From: Sipunculus nudus
Taxonomy: Eukaryota > Annelida > Sipuncula > Golfingiida > Sipunculidae
Length of the DNA stretch: 64,000 nt
Direction: 5' to 3'
NCBI GenBank assembly: GCA_026874595.1
Contig: CM049321.1
Location: 25,845,479-25,909,478 of the forward strand
In this document: piece by piece, positions 1 through 11,694 of the stretch
Layout of the letters: each line of letters begins with the position of its first letter
Numbering within the stretch: position 1 is the first letter of the stretch
The notes under the pieces: model-generated
The model's database searches: none
The model's input: only the letters and a program-made list of their open reading frames with translations
Told to the model about the DNA's origin: nothing
Translations under genes and position numbers: made by a program

Positions 1-1210
1 TTCTGTACTTCCCACGTATTTTTACGTAGGTTGTACACCAGTGCGTTGTTCCTCATGTACAACTGGTCATCGTTTCCTAAGATGTAAACGTACTCTAAGA
101 ACTGGACGTCATTCACGCATTCTCTGGAAAGGATGTGGGCAGGAGGACTGGACAATTCGTGTAATTTTCCGTCAGGTGTCAGATGGAACAGCAGGAGTTG
201 TAAGGGTACCCTCACGCACACAATGTATCCGGATCCATCCTTTCTGGCTTGAGTTCTGATCTTCAGGCAGTTATCTCCAGGTAAAGCCTTGCTCTCACAC
301 ACTATATTCCAGTTTTGCTTCTCCATATCAAACCGGTCGATACGCAACTTCCACATCTTCTTGTTAACTGTGATGTACATACCTCGTAACCCCTCGTACC
401 ATGTTGTTGGCTTTTTGCTTGATTTGGTTGTTGCTCCTTCATTCTTTTGGTCCCATGTTTGTTCTCTTGTACAATACAAGTCCCCATTAAATGTGAATTT
501 GGTAACTCTGCAGACTGCATCTCCTGACCCAAGACCAACAGGGGAATTGTTTCCTTGGAGGAAGTATTATGCATCTTGAATCCATCGGCTGCCAGAAAAA
601 ATACTCATTTACCAGAGGGTCCAATCCCATGGATAGGTGGCATGAAATCCTAATGCATTTTGGGGATTCTAACTGTAAGCCAGGTTTTCTTTGTAGGCCG
701 ATAGATTTTGTGCGTGTTCTTCCTCATATTAATGTGCACGAAAACCTCTTCGAGGTTTGTTGAATTTATGGGTTCAGTTTTGTCACTTTGTTCTTCCGTG
801 TTCTCGGGAACAATGATCGCATCATTTTCGTCACATAAAATATGTGAATTTCCGGATGGGCAGTTGGCTGCCTCAATGAGTTCTTGAAGATATTTTTCTC
901 TTTCTGGTCTATCCCTCTCACACCATCGCTGTAAGAAGTCATGCAGTTTGTCTTTCGAGCAGAACTTTCCAAGCCCTTGGTTCAGAAAATGCAAAAGATG
1001 ATTCGGCTTAAGTTTAAGAGCTCTTGGGGTTTTGATGAGAGTGTCATGGAATCGACTCACAGCCATGCTCTCAGCTATGTCTGCCACTTCATCAATGGAG
1101 AAATTTAAACTGAACGCCCACGTCCACAAACACGTATTCAAAGATAGGTTCCTAAGGAGGATCTCGATAGCTAATTCTTCCAAAGTCTTCATTGTATGAA
1201 CAATAATCAT
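1..1210 (-). pseudogene. BTB/BACK/kelch-like pseudogene, 5' truncated and running off the window
   Basis: Read on the minus strand, this matches the intact gene at 16660-18714 across the BACK region and the first half of the propeller. Shared runs include SRFHDTLI, FCSK.KL..FLQ.W, IYRP.KKTWLT and KKMWK. The best stretch (about 1192 down to 653) is open. It is then broken by an in-frame TAG at 650-652 and a TGA at 605-607, where the TGA replaces the Trp of the SAEWVCFLA motif. The frame then continues to about 370 and shifts, because the KKMWK codons near 354 lie in another frame. That last frame is open to base 1. Nothing matching the BTB domain is found upstream of about 1210, so the 5' end is missing. 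The 3' end is outside the window. Sequence errors could explain one lesion but hardly all of them. A dead paralogue of a small BTB family is the likely reading. Confidence 0.82.
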
Positions 1211-1866
1211 CAGGCATATTTGGCAGTATGACCATATATTCAAAAGAATGTATATGGTTACTTTGAATGTGGAATGCTTACAGGAGCTTAAACCAGAGGT
1301 GGGTCCAATGTAAATATATTTGCATTTACATTTTGCAAATTCGCACTTGCATTTAAATGCAGCGATCTTGAAAAGTCCGTAGATTCATTGGCATTCAAAT
1401 GCTATCGTGATGTATATACATTTGAAAATGTTTTTACATTTTAAAAAATGTTTTGCATTTGAAGTATGAGCCGAATGTCAAATACAAATTCTTATATATG
1501 AATGAAAGCAGTGGTGATTTTTAATATTCTGTAAAAGGCCAAGTTTAGCATCATAATACATGAGTGCATTTTTAGTTTAACACGAAAAAGTATTCCAAAT
1601 TATATCTTAAAATCGTTGACAGGTGGACAAAAAAATCAACACATATTTATGTTGTGGCCCAGAACATATACATATTGGTTGCACAGTTTAGTATAAAAGC
1701 AGGCTATATTGCTCATGTTTTGTTCAATTCTGCCAAAGACTGCTGGGGCGGTTAGACAGACAATAATTTAATTACATGAATAAAGTCCGAAGGCTTTATC
1801 CTAATCTGTTCGAAAACGATGGGAAGTAAAAATATAAATATATTTTCAAATCCCGTGATTTAAAAC
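1211..1866. other. AT-rich spacer with ATTTGCATT-like repeats
   Basis: No gene is visible. Between about 1310 and 1470 the sequence repeatedly returns to variants of ATTTGCATT and ATTTAAATGC, giving a degenerate low-complexity patch. Confidence 0.5.
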
Positions 1867-2222
1867 ACAGAATATCTGCGGAATTTCCGAGAAATCTGGG
1901 AATAAATGTTAATGCATTTCCTGCTCATGAGAGCCCATTTAGGTGGTTCAAACTAGACTGTTCAAACTGATCGAACAACTATTAATCTTTCCGTTTCTGT
2001 CTTTTCCTGGCCAAAATCATCGATGTGTTAAGGTACAGAGGAAAATTTTATTATAGAGATTTGAAACAACCAAGATGACCGGCATGTTCATTAAAATTTT
2101 TGGAAGTGTTAGTAGAATTCCTAGAGAACCTGAACCCACGGTGACAGAATTTGCCAATTTAAAATCAAACAATTATAAAACTCTGATTCTCTATATAGCT
2201 TATACTTGAATAAAAAAATCCC

Positions 2223-2278
<56 letters not shown>

Positions 2279-3290
2279 AAATGGACCATTTTGTTAGTCA
2301 AATTACATGTATAAGATTTGTATTTGGCCCATGGGCCTAAAACGAGGCGGTGTGCACCTCCAGTTTTTCCACAGAAAGAAACTTGGTTAATAACCCGATT
2401 GGCCCTTAAAACTGAAAGCCCTCCAAAATTATATCAAATGGGCCATTTTTTTTTTCAAATTGCACGTATAATATTTGTATTTGGCCCATAGGCCCAAAAG
2501 AGGAGGTATGCATCTCCAGTTTTTTTCCAGAGAATCAAACTATGTCCTTTGGCCAATAAACCCAAGTAGCCCATGAAGCCCAAAGCCCTCCATAAGTAGG
2601 TCAATTGAACATTTTTTTTCAAATTGAATGTATTAGATCTTTATTTGGCCCATGGGCCTAAGAAGTAAGAGGTGTGCACCTCCAGTTTTTTTTCACGTAA
2701 AGAAACTAGGTCCATATACCAATAAACCCAAGTGGCTCATAAAGCCCTCGAAAAGTAGGTCAAATGGGCCATTTTTATATTCAACTTGCATCTCCAGTTT
2801 TTCCAGAGAATCGAACTATGCCCATTGGCGAATAAACCTAAGTGAGCCATAAAACCCAAAGCCATCCAAAAGTATGTCAAATGAGACATTTTGTTTTTCA
2901 AAATGAATGTATAAGATTTGTATTTGGCCCATGGGCTTAAAACGAGGAGGTGTGCACCTCCAGTTTTTCCACAGAAAGAAACAAGGTCCATAGGCATATA
3001 AACACAAGTGGCACATAAAACCCAAAACCCTCTAAAAGTAGGTTAAATGGGTCATTTCTTTATTCAAATTACAGGTATTAGATTTATATTTGGCACGTTG
3101 GCCCAAAAACGAGAAGGTGAACACCTCCAGTTGTTCCGCAGAAAGAAAATAGGTTTATGCCAAAACCAAACCCAAAGCCCTCTAAAAGTAGGTCAAATGA
3201 GCCATTTCGTTATTTAAACTGAATATATATGATTTAATTATGCCCATGGGCCCGAAAACGAGAAGCTGTGAACCTCCAGGTTTCCACAGA
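1867..3290 (+). mobile_element. Dispersed repeat element, left copy: unique head, (AT)n, then array of about 150-bp modules
   Basis: The head (1867-2227) matches the reverse complement of 10722-11102 almost throughout. Shared landmarks are CAGAATATC, TTTCCGAGAAATCT, TGGCCAAAATCAT, GACCGGCATGTTCATTA and CCCACGGTGACAGAA. It is followed by (AT)n at 2228-2275 and then about seven degenerate modules starting near 2277, 2425, 2600, 2757, 2877, 3041 and 3196. Each module runs from GTCAAATGGGCCATTTT through TTTGGCCCATGGGCC and a GTGCACCTCCAGTTTTTCC box. This head, microsatellite and variable-number core layout resembles the bivalve pearl elements, now grouped with non-autonomous Helentrons. That family link is inferred from layout only. 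No coding sequence is visible. Confidence 0.7.
2228..2275. repeat. (AT)n microsatellite
   Basis: An uninterrupted AT tract inside the repeat element. The inverted copy has one at the same place. Confidence 0.95.
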
Positions 3291-3656
3291 AAAAAAAATG
3301 CCCAATCACCTACCTGGAATTTATGTGATTTCTGGGAATATTAACAAACGGAAAAACATGTTACCTAAGGTGGTAGGTTGCATATATGCGGAGGTAGAAA
3401 GGTCACTTGTTGCAAAACACCATTTGCAAAACTCTGGTTTATCTGACTTGCTGCCAGATGCCCTTGTTGAATTTGTTTTGATTATTTTTGCGGGCTCCTA
3501 TATACAGTAAACATATTGATATGAACAAAACAATCAGCCTGTGTGTGGTGATATTCACGTTTTCTAGCCTATTTTTATGAGAGCTCCAAGGGATTACCTT
3601 TAATTTATAAAGGTCAGATTGGACCTCTTAAAGTGATACCGACCTGCATATACATA

Positions 3657-4128
3657 TTAAAGGGGCCCAATCACCTATAAAACATGCTGAGTTAACAGAA
3701 AAATAGCTTCTTCCCTTTAAAAAATAAATCTGTACCTGCCAAAATATTGCCTTGAAACCGTTTGCTTACTCTTGTAAACGAGTGTTAAAAACAGTGAACC
3801 GGGTGTCAACATAAACACGCGGAGCCACAGCACGTGCCAATCAGGAGATGCCCTGACTGACTTGGCTCAAAAACTGTAATACATGTCCCGCTGGCTGATA
3901 CACTGCTTGTTGCCCCTCTTAATCGGACCTCCGGTCACGCGGCCTTGTTTTGGTAAACAGACTATGTTTAGGACACACGCAGGGCTATAGCAATGTGTTA
4001 AACAGTCGTATGCGAGGGCAGAGACTGTGTGCTGGAATGGTTTTGCTAGGAAACTTTTATATAAAGCAAAACTGAACTGATAGTGTGAAAGATTAGGAAT
4101 AATATTGCTCCTGATTATGTCCCTTTAA
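3657..4128. mobile_element. piggyBac-like MITE, complete copy
   Basis: A 464-bp element (3661-4124) flanked on both sides by TTAA (3657-3660 and 4125-4128). The ends are imperfect inverted repeats: AGGGGCCCAATCACC on the left against AGGGACATAATCAGG, read inward, on the right. A second copy with its own TTAA pair lies at 53615-54144, and a partial one begins at 39017. TTAA duplication is the hallmark of piggyBac elements. There is no transposase reading frame, so this is a non-autonomous copy. Confidence 0.8.
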
Positions 4129-6480
4129 AGAAATGAAGCTAATCTCTGCTAGGAAAGGTTCTTATAATGCCACTTTGCCTGATGTATAAGCTTTTCACCT
4201 ACAGGCTATTTGTACACAAGGTAAATATTAACATGCAGATAAACAAACAAACATGTAAGGGGGTGTTTGAACATTGAAAGATCCGTAGTTAATATTCATG
4301 AAAGCATATGAAGCAATGCAATATTTGTCATTTAGATAACTCTGTAATGTCTGAATTGAAGCCAGATGTCTTTGACGGAAGTGTTTCGATTACGAACGGC
4401 GGCCGTTATTGCGCCCCAACCCCCCCCCCCCCCCCCCACCCCGACATATGTTATAAACACGTGGATATAAACGAAAGGCACAACCTATACCCCATGGGAC
4501 TGACTCATTTTTTATGAAAGGTACAAGGGATTATGTTGTATTAGACATACGTTGGATATCGGAGTGGGTCCCTTTATCTTTGTTTTCCTTTACATTAATT
4601 AAGCATCATATGGTTCGTACAACGCCAACGGGGAATTAAATATTTTTTGGGTAAAATTTTATCCAGAGATGTCGATATAAATTAATTTTTTGTTTTTAAT
4701 TTTTTTTTTTTTTTTGCGAAATTCTATGTCGGGATCTCGAGATGTTATGTCGAGATCTCGAGATAATATTTTTATTTTCTGTTTCCTAAATCAGCCACCG
4801 TACTGTAGTGTGTTTTGATTATGTAAAAATAAATAAATAAAAGTAGAATTCCAATGAATTAATTACATAAATTAATTGGGTTAATTTGATACGTCTCAAA
4901 ATGACTGTGGTGTGTTATATGTGCCTTAATATCTTAACAAGTGACCCATGGGTCATGACGCTCAGCTAACAAGCATGAGATAATGGCCTATTTTTTACAA
5001 CTGTTGTCTTATTTAGAAGAAAATGATTTCAAATTTTGTGAACATTTTTGGAAGGGGTAGGGAGATATGTACGCATAAAGCATATTACTCGATGGTTCAG
5101 GGCAAAATAGTGAATCTGGCCGGCCTAATTAAGAACTACCACGAGGCCATCTGTTGTTAAATTGTGTGGACTGAACGTTTGAAGCCATAAATTTAACTTC
5201 GTTTGCGCTGTCAGTTTGCAGAGATACCTTTTACTGCATTCATATAACATGCAATATAGTGTTAAATTTGTATAAGGTTTAAACCCAAATCTCTCTGATA
5301 CAATAAGGTGCTGTATTGGACATCACTGATGATTGTAGGCCTCTAATATTTTATATTAAAATTAAAGATTCCCAAACTTCAAAGGTTTCCAAGTTCATTC
5401 AAATCTTCTTACACAAGACAGCAAATGTGACTGGGCATATACGGTACATTCAAAGAGTAAAATACATAGAATCCCAGTTAATGGAAGGAAACACACTTTC
5501 ATTTGTACCTTGCCCAACACAATGATTGTCCATAGGAGTTGTGGTCTTTTTGCAATTACAAATGGTGTACAAATGGTTACAATTTTTTTTTCAATGCATA
5601 AGTTATCATAAATTTAATCAAGGACCTAATGACATGAATAAGCCTTTTGTGTATATATCATGTGGCTAGTTAAAAATTCTTAATAGAAATTTCCATACGG
5701 CTTTAAACAAAGAAGCACCACTTTGCTGAATGATTTAGACTAGTGAATGATTTGACATTCCAATATAGAATTAGACAGTGGTACATTCATAATGATTAAA
5801 TATAAGATTTGATTCGACCAAGTAAGTGAGAGAGGAATTTTTTTAATGATACAAAATGATATGATTTGTTATCTTGTCCATCATCCAATCCATTCGATTG
5901 GAAGAGGCTGATACCCTTCATTTAATCACTATTCCTGGAAAATCTGACATCTTCAGATCACAGATAGGAACTTTACCACCACACATGGATAGATATATTG
6001 CAAAACATATTTTATACTTTCTGTGTGTGTGTGAGATAATACATTTTATATTCAGGCACAATCAGAGGTCAACATTACTGAGTTAGCAGAAAACTAGCAC
6101 TCGCCTGGAGGGCCAGTCAAGCCAAAGCTAGCTGGTCCTTGTAGGAAAACAAGTAGTCCTTGAAATTTATTTCTTATACATTCAAACACAGCAAAGACAT
6201 CCTAAACAAAAACAAATTCTGATATAGGCTACACAAAGTTATTGGTGAAATGTCATATAGGTGATCTTAATCAAATACATCATCCTTGTATTGGCTTTAT
6301 GTCTGGGTAAGCCTGAAAAAATAAAACACTCACGGGAGGAGGGGGGCACGAATTCAAACAGTAGTGCAATTGCCAGCACAAATTTGTTATTTGCCCCTGT
6401 AAGTGTGCGAGTGTTAATGTTGATATTATCATAGAAGAGCACCACTAAAACACATAATTTAAAGTAAAATACAACCAAAA
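4129..6480. other. Intergenic, no gene seen
   Basis: AT-rich and frequently interrupted by stops. It holds a poly(C) tract at about 4422-4438 and a CTCGAGAT palindrome repeated at about 4731-4765. The short open frames here lack coding character. Confidence 0.5.
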
Positions 6481-6489
6481 GTACAAGCA

Positions 6490-7190
6490 AAATGGGTTAA
6501 AATTAGAAAGAACTACAAGTGGCACCCCAGTCTTTTTTAACTGGCAACACAATCCATGACCAAAAAGAATCGACTGCTTAAAAAAAAGTAATATGACTGC
6601 TGTAATTTGACGGTCAAAAACTAGTAGATGAAAAATACCTGAAAATAGAAAAAAATACAGCTGGCAACACCAGTCTTCAACAACTGATGAAACAATTTTA
6701 TTTTTATCAAATAAGCACACCATGTTTCAGGACACTGGATGAAATTACAGTTGAAAAGCTGACACCATTGAATTAAGTTCGTCAGTGTAAAAAGTACATG
6801 TACGTGTGCTTGGAAATATATAAAAAATACAGATCCCACGACAAGTCCTCAGAAACTAACAAAACTAGTCATGATCTATAATCATATATGATGTTTCAGG
6901 ACATTAGATGAAACCACAGTTGAGAAACTGATACAATTGCTGTCATTTGACTGTATCAAAGTTAGAAGTATAAATGCGTGGAAAATAGAAAGAGTGGCGC
7001 CACCAGTCTGTAAGAACTGTTACAAACTAGTCATGCAAAATAAATATATAAGGTTTCAAGACAATAGATGGACACACAGCATAGAAACTGATGCAACTCC
7101 TGTTATTTGGCAGTTTCAAAATTACAGGTGAAAATGGGTATAAATTAGAAGAAGAAATTGCAGAGGGCACCATCAGTTTTACGTGACCAA
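6490..7190. repeat. Degenerate tandem repeats of about 160-180 bp
   Basis: Four related units, each containing a version of GGCGCCACCAGTCT followed by AACTGATGAAAC, a TTTCAGGACA.TGGATGAAA box and a CTGT.ATTTGAC box. The box recurs near 6520, 6660, 6835 and 6996, with a decayed start near 7160. Divergence is high, so the array is old. Confidence 0.55.
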
Positions 7191-7194
7191 TGAC

Positions 7195-7910
7195 ACTATG
7201 ACCTTGACCTTTTAACTTTAGACCTCAAAATCAACAGGTCTCTTTCCCTATTGGTAGGTGTGCTGATTGACACAGATGGAAGGTGTTGGAAAAGGGTCAT
7301 GTGACCTTGACCTTTGACCCTGTGACCTTAATATCTGTATGAATCTCCCCCTATTGATTGGCGGGCTGTATTGGACTAATGGCAGAGTTTGCTTCAGCTT
7401 AACTTTTGTCCGAAAGCTTTTCAAACAAGTGTGTCCTGTGACCTTGACCTTTGACCTTGTAATGTGAAAATCTTCAGCATTTTTCCCTATTGATAGGTGA
7501 GCCATACGTTAAAGATGGAAGGTTTAGGATGAAAGGTATTGCTTAAAATGCATCAAAAGCTGATCAAAGAAGTGGGAAGTGGGTCCTGTAACCTTGACCT
7601 TTGACCCTGTGACCTCAAAATAATTATGGTCCTTCCCATGTTGGTAGGTGACCCATATGCAAAAGATGGAAGGTTTGAGATGATAATTTTGGCTATAAGA
7701 ATTAATTCTGGGGGTGCAAACACGGCCCGTACCGCGAGGAATATAGGTCGCAATGACCTAATTTCAGGTTTCCAAGGAGATCGTTTAGAACCCCTAAGAC
7801 TGCACAGGGTTCATGATCCTAGCCCTTACGGTTACGATTTGAGCCTTGCTAACGGACGGCCGGACGGAAGGACGACAACATTACTGAAAATCAGCTGAGC
7901 TAAAAAATCA
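7195..7910 (+). repeat. Tandem array with TGACCTTGACCTTTGACC boxes and GGACGG tail
   Basis: Three units of about 140-150 bp begin with GTGACCTTGACCTTTGACC (7301, 7438, 7588 as GTAACC). Each continues with a 'CCCTATTGGTAGGTGAGC' box and an 'AAAGATGGAAGGTTTGGGATGAAA' like box. A different unit follows (7730-7850, with CCTAATTTCAGGTTTCCAAG), then a GGACGG-rich tail ending TCAGCTGAGCTAAAA at 7891-7905. The same build recurs at 29740-30770 and 32520-33610. Confidence 0.7.
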
Positions 7911-8251
7911 AAGAATGCCGAAGTGGTATCAGTTTGATTATTAAAATATAGTATCTGGACAAATATATCGTAATAATATGCAACGTCACACCTACCGTCA
8001 GAATTAGGGTCTGTCTCCCTGACTTCAACTATTAATATATACTCGTCTGTCTGACTACCGCCCCATTGGTGATTTTCCAACTGGGTATCGGCCATGTGAC
8101 ACAAAATCATTTAAATTGTCAACAATGACATTACTTAAATTTGGAATACACTAAATGTCCATACCTGGCCTGGTAACTTCATATTACATTTTATTACAAG
8201 ACCTAACATTTGCATTTTTGAGGTGTAGCCACAGAAAAGAAGTATGACAAC

Positions 8252-10343
8252 GCCAACACCGTCATCTATAATATAGATTATTGTGTTTGCAGTCGTGCGC
8301 CAACACCGTCATCTGTAATATAGATTATCGAGTTTGCAGTTGAGTACCAACACCGTTTTCTATAATATAGATTATCGAATTTGCAGTTGAGTACCAACAC
8401 CGTCACCTATAATAAAGTTTATCGAGTTTGCAGTTGACTGCCAACACCGCCATATGTAATATAGATTTTTGATTTTGCAGCTGAGTGCCAACACCGTCAT
8501 ATATAACATAGGACATCGAGTTTGCACTTGAGTACCAACACCGTCATCTATAATATAGATTATCGAATTTGCAGTTGAGTGCCAACACCGTCATCTATAA
8601 TATAGATTACTGAGTGTGCAGTCGAGCGCCAACACCGTCATCTATAATATAGATTATCGAATTTGCAGTTCAGTGCCAACACCGTTATCTATAATATAGA
8701 TTATCGAATTTGCAGTTCAGTGCCAACACCGTTATCTATAATATAGATTATCGATATCAGTGCCAACACCTTCATCTGTAATATAGATTATTGAGTTTAC
8801 AGTTAGGTGCTAACAGCGTCATTTTATAATATAGATTATCGAGTTTGCAGTTGAGTATCAACACCGTCATCTTTAATTTAGATTATCGAGTCTGCAGTTG
8901 AGTACCAACACCGTTTTCTATAATATAGATTATCGGGTTTGCAGTTGAGTGCCAACACCGTCATCTATCATATAGATTATCGAGTTTGCAGTTGGGTGCT
9001 AACACCGTCATCTTATATTATAGATTATCGAGATTGCAGTTGAGTGCCCACACCGTCATCTATAATATAGATTATCGAGTTTGCAGTTGAGTACCAATAC
9101 CGTTTTCTATAATATAGATTATCGAGTTTGCAGTTGAGTGCCATCACCGTCACCTATAATTAAGATTGAGTTTGCAGTTGAGTGCCAACACCGTCATCTA
9201 TAATATAGATTACTGAGTGTGCAGTCGAGCGCCAACACCGTCATCTATAATATAGATTATCGAATTTGCAGTTCAGTGCCAACACCGTTATCTATAATAT
9301 AGATTATCGAATTTGCAGTTCAGTGCCAACACCGTTATCTATAATATAGATTATCGATATCAGTGCCAACACCTTCATCTGTAATATAGATTATTGAGTT
9401 TACAGTTAGGTGCTAACAGCGTCATTTTATAATATAGATTATCGAGTTTGCAGTTGAGTATCAACACCGTCATCTTTAATTTAGATTATCGAGTCTGCAG
9501 TTGAGTACCAACACCGTTTTCTATAATATAGATTATCGGGTTTGCAGTTGAGTGCCAACACCGTCATCTATCATATAGATTATCGAGTTTGCAGTTGGGT
9601 GCTAACACCGTCATCTTATATTATAGATTATCGAGATTGCAGTTGAGTGCCAACACCGTCATCTATAATATAGATTATCGAGTTTGCAGTTGAGTACCAA
9701 TACCGTTTTCTATAATATAGATTATCGAGTTTGCAGTTGGGTGCCAACACCGTCATCTTTAATTTAGATTATCAAGTTGCAGTTGAGTGCCAACACCGTC
9801 ATCTATCATATAGATTATCGAGTTTGCAGTTGGGTGCTAACACCGTCATCTTATATTATAGATTATCGAGATTGCAGTTGAGTACCAACACCGTTTTCTA
9901 TAATATAGATTATCGAGTTTGCAGTTGGGTGCTAACACCGTCATCTTATATTATAGATTATCGAGTCTGCAGTTGAGTACCAACACCGTTTTCTATAATA
10001 TAGATTATCGGGTTTGCAGTTGAGTGCCAACACCGTCATCTATCATATAGATTATCGAGTTTGCAGTTGGGTGCTAACACCGTCATCTTATATTATAGAT
10101 TATCGAGATTGCAGTTGAGTGCCCACACCGTCATCTATAATATAGATTATCGAGTTTGCAGTTGAGTGCCAACACCGTTTTCTATAATATAGATTATCGA
10201 ATTTGCACTTGAGTGCCAAAACCGTCATCTAAAATGCAGATTATCGAGTTTGCAGTTGAGTGCCAATACAGTCATCTATAATATAGATTATCGAGTTTGC
10301 AGTAGGGTGCTAACACCGTCACCTAATATAGATTATTGAGTGC
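8252..10343. repeat. 47-bp satellite array, about 45 copies, palindromic core, 603-bp higher-order repeat
   Basis: The unit is about 47 bp: GCCAACACCGTCATC, then TATAATATAGAT, then TATCGAGTTTGCAGTTGAGT. Starts at 8581, 8628, 8675 and 8722 are exactly 47 apart. Each unit carries ATCTATA-A-TATAGAT, a 7-bp inverted repeat around one base. The variant order from 8581 to about 9140 is repeated from 9184 to about 9743, an offset of 603 bp, so multi-unit blocks were copied recently. Shorter blocks recur again near 9790 and 10030. The 47-bp period is not a multiple of three, and the reading frames through it are not genes. Confidence 0.95.
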
Positions 10344-10439
10344 CTGTATTTCTGTTCCATGTGCCCGCCCAAAACATGAAGCTTGTCTGAAAGCTGAATA
10401 ATGGGAATAAACATTATATCTCAACATGATAACTTTAAT

Positions 10440-10642
10440 AAGAAAATGGCCCATTTGATAACTTTAATAAGAAAATGGCCCATTTGGCCTAGTTTTGGAG
10501 CGCTTTGGGTTTTATGGGCCATTTGGGTTTATTGGCCTGTGGACAAAGTTTTTTTCTATGAAAATGTTTGGGGTGCACACCTCCTCGTTTTTGGGCCAAC
10601 AAAATCTGATACATGTAATTTGAATAACGAATTGGCCCATTT

Positions 10643-10724
<82 letters not shown>

Positions 10725-11102
10725 ATCTTAAAAGCAAACTCTTTTGATTGAAGTAAAAGCTATATAAATGAAATCAATAATTGTTTTATAAGTTTAAAAG
10801 TTGGTTTTTATATGGTTTAAAAAGTTCTGTCACCGTGGGTTTAGGTTCTCCAGGAAATCTACTATCACTTCCAAAATTCTAATGAACATGCCGGTCGTCT
10901 TGAGACTATCAAATCATTATAATAAAATCGTTCTCTGTACCTTAAAACACAGATGATTTTGGCCAGAAAAAGACAGAAGCGGAAGATCAATAGTTCTTCG
11001 ATAAGTTTGAACAGTGTTTACACCACCTAAATAGGTTCTCTTGTGTAGGAAATGCATTAACTTTTATTCCAAGATTTCTCGGAAATTCCACGGATATTCT
11101 GG
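10440..11102 (-). mobile_element. Dispersed repeat element, right copy, inverted relative to 1867-3290
   Basis: Reading the minus strand from 11102 gives the same head as the left copy, then (AT)n at 10646-10720, then about one core module (10440-10645, with GGCCCAAAAACGAGGAGGTGTGCACC). The head is well conserved, while the core has one copy against about seven on the left. No target-site duplication was found by eye at either end. Confidence 0.7.
10646..10720. repeat. (AT)n microsatellite
   Basis: An AT tract with one TATTATAT interruption. It occupies the same internal position as the tract at 2228-2275 in the inverted copy. Confidence 0.95.
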
Positions 11103-11187
11103 GTTTTTCCGAGTGCCGTTGAACCAACCTGACAGGGCAGGCAGACCATCAGTTGCTACTCGTTTCTCATTAAAAATATTATCTAGT

Positions 11188-11190
<3 letters not shown>

Positions 11191-11237
<47 letters not shown>
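11191..11237. repeat. (CT)n microsatellite
   Basis: An uninterrupted CT tract of about 46 bp. Confidence 0.95.
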
Positions 11238-11239
<2 letters not shown>

Positions 11240-11694
11240 TTACAAACATATCGAGGAACAGGCAGAAATATGCCGCCAAATTGATATATATCCATTGCAC
11301 CCCATAATATTATTGAGAGCAGACGGTGTGAACAGTGAACCGGGAACGGTGCACCAGTTTAACTATAGCCCGGTTGAATAACGAAAAACGAAAGACGCGG
11401 TAACTTCACCGACGTTTACGCGGACACCCTGGAACGTGCAGATGTTGTACTTTAAATTACACTATAAACCAATCATTTTTAAAATTAAACCAGTACAGAA
11501 TCAGAATTGTATATGACTTGCGATAGCATGCATTTGCTTTAGAAAATTTTTTCAAGGGAATATTAAGGGAATTTGGTAGGGTTAGAAGTATGTTAGGATG
11601 TACCTTCCTGTCCTAACTATAGGAATAGCAAGGACTGCCTTAATACATTGCAGGTGGCGCAATTAGAAGCTACTAATTTTGAAGAGTCTTATTG

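Noticed and set aside
8252-10343. CRISPR-like regular repeat array
   Set aside because: The whole 47-bp unit repeats with no unique spacers, and the context is eukaryotic. It is a satellite.
10401-10751. Frame with an IYIYIY run (and similar ones at 16231, 16269, 23883, 59013)
   Set aside because: Translation of (AT)n microsatellites.
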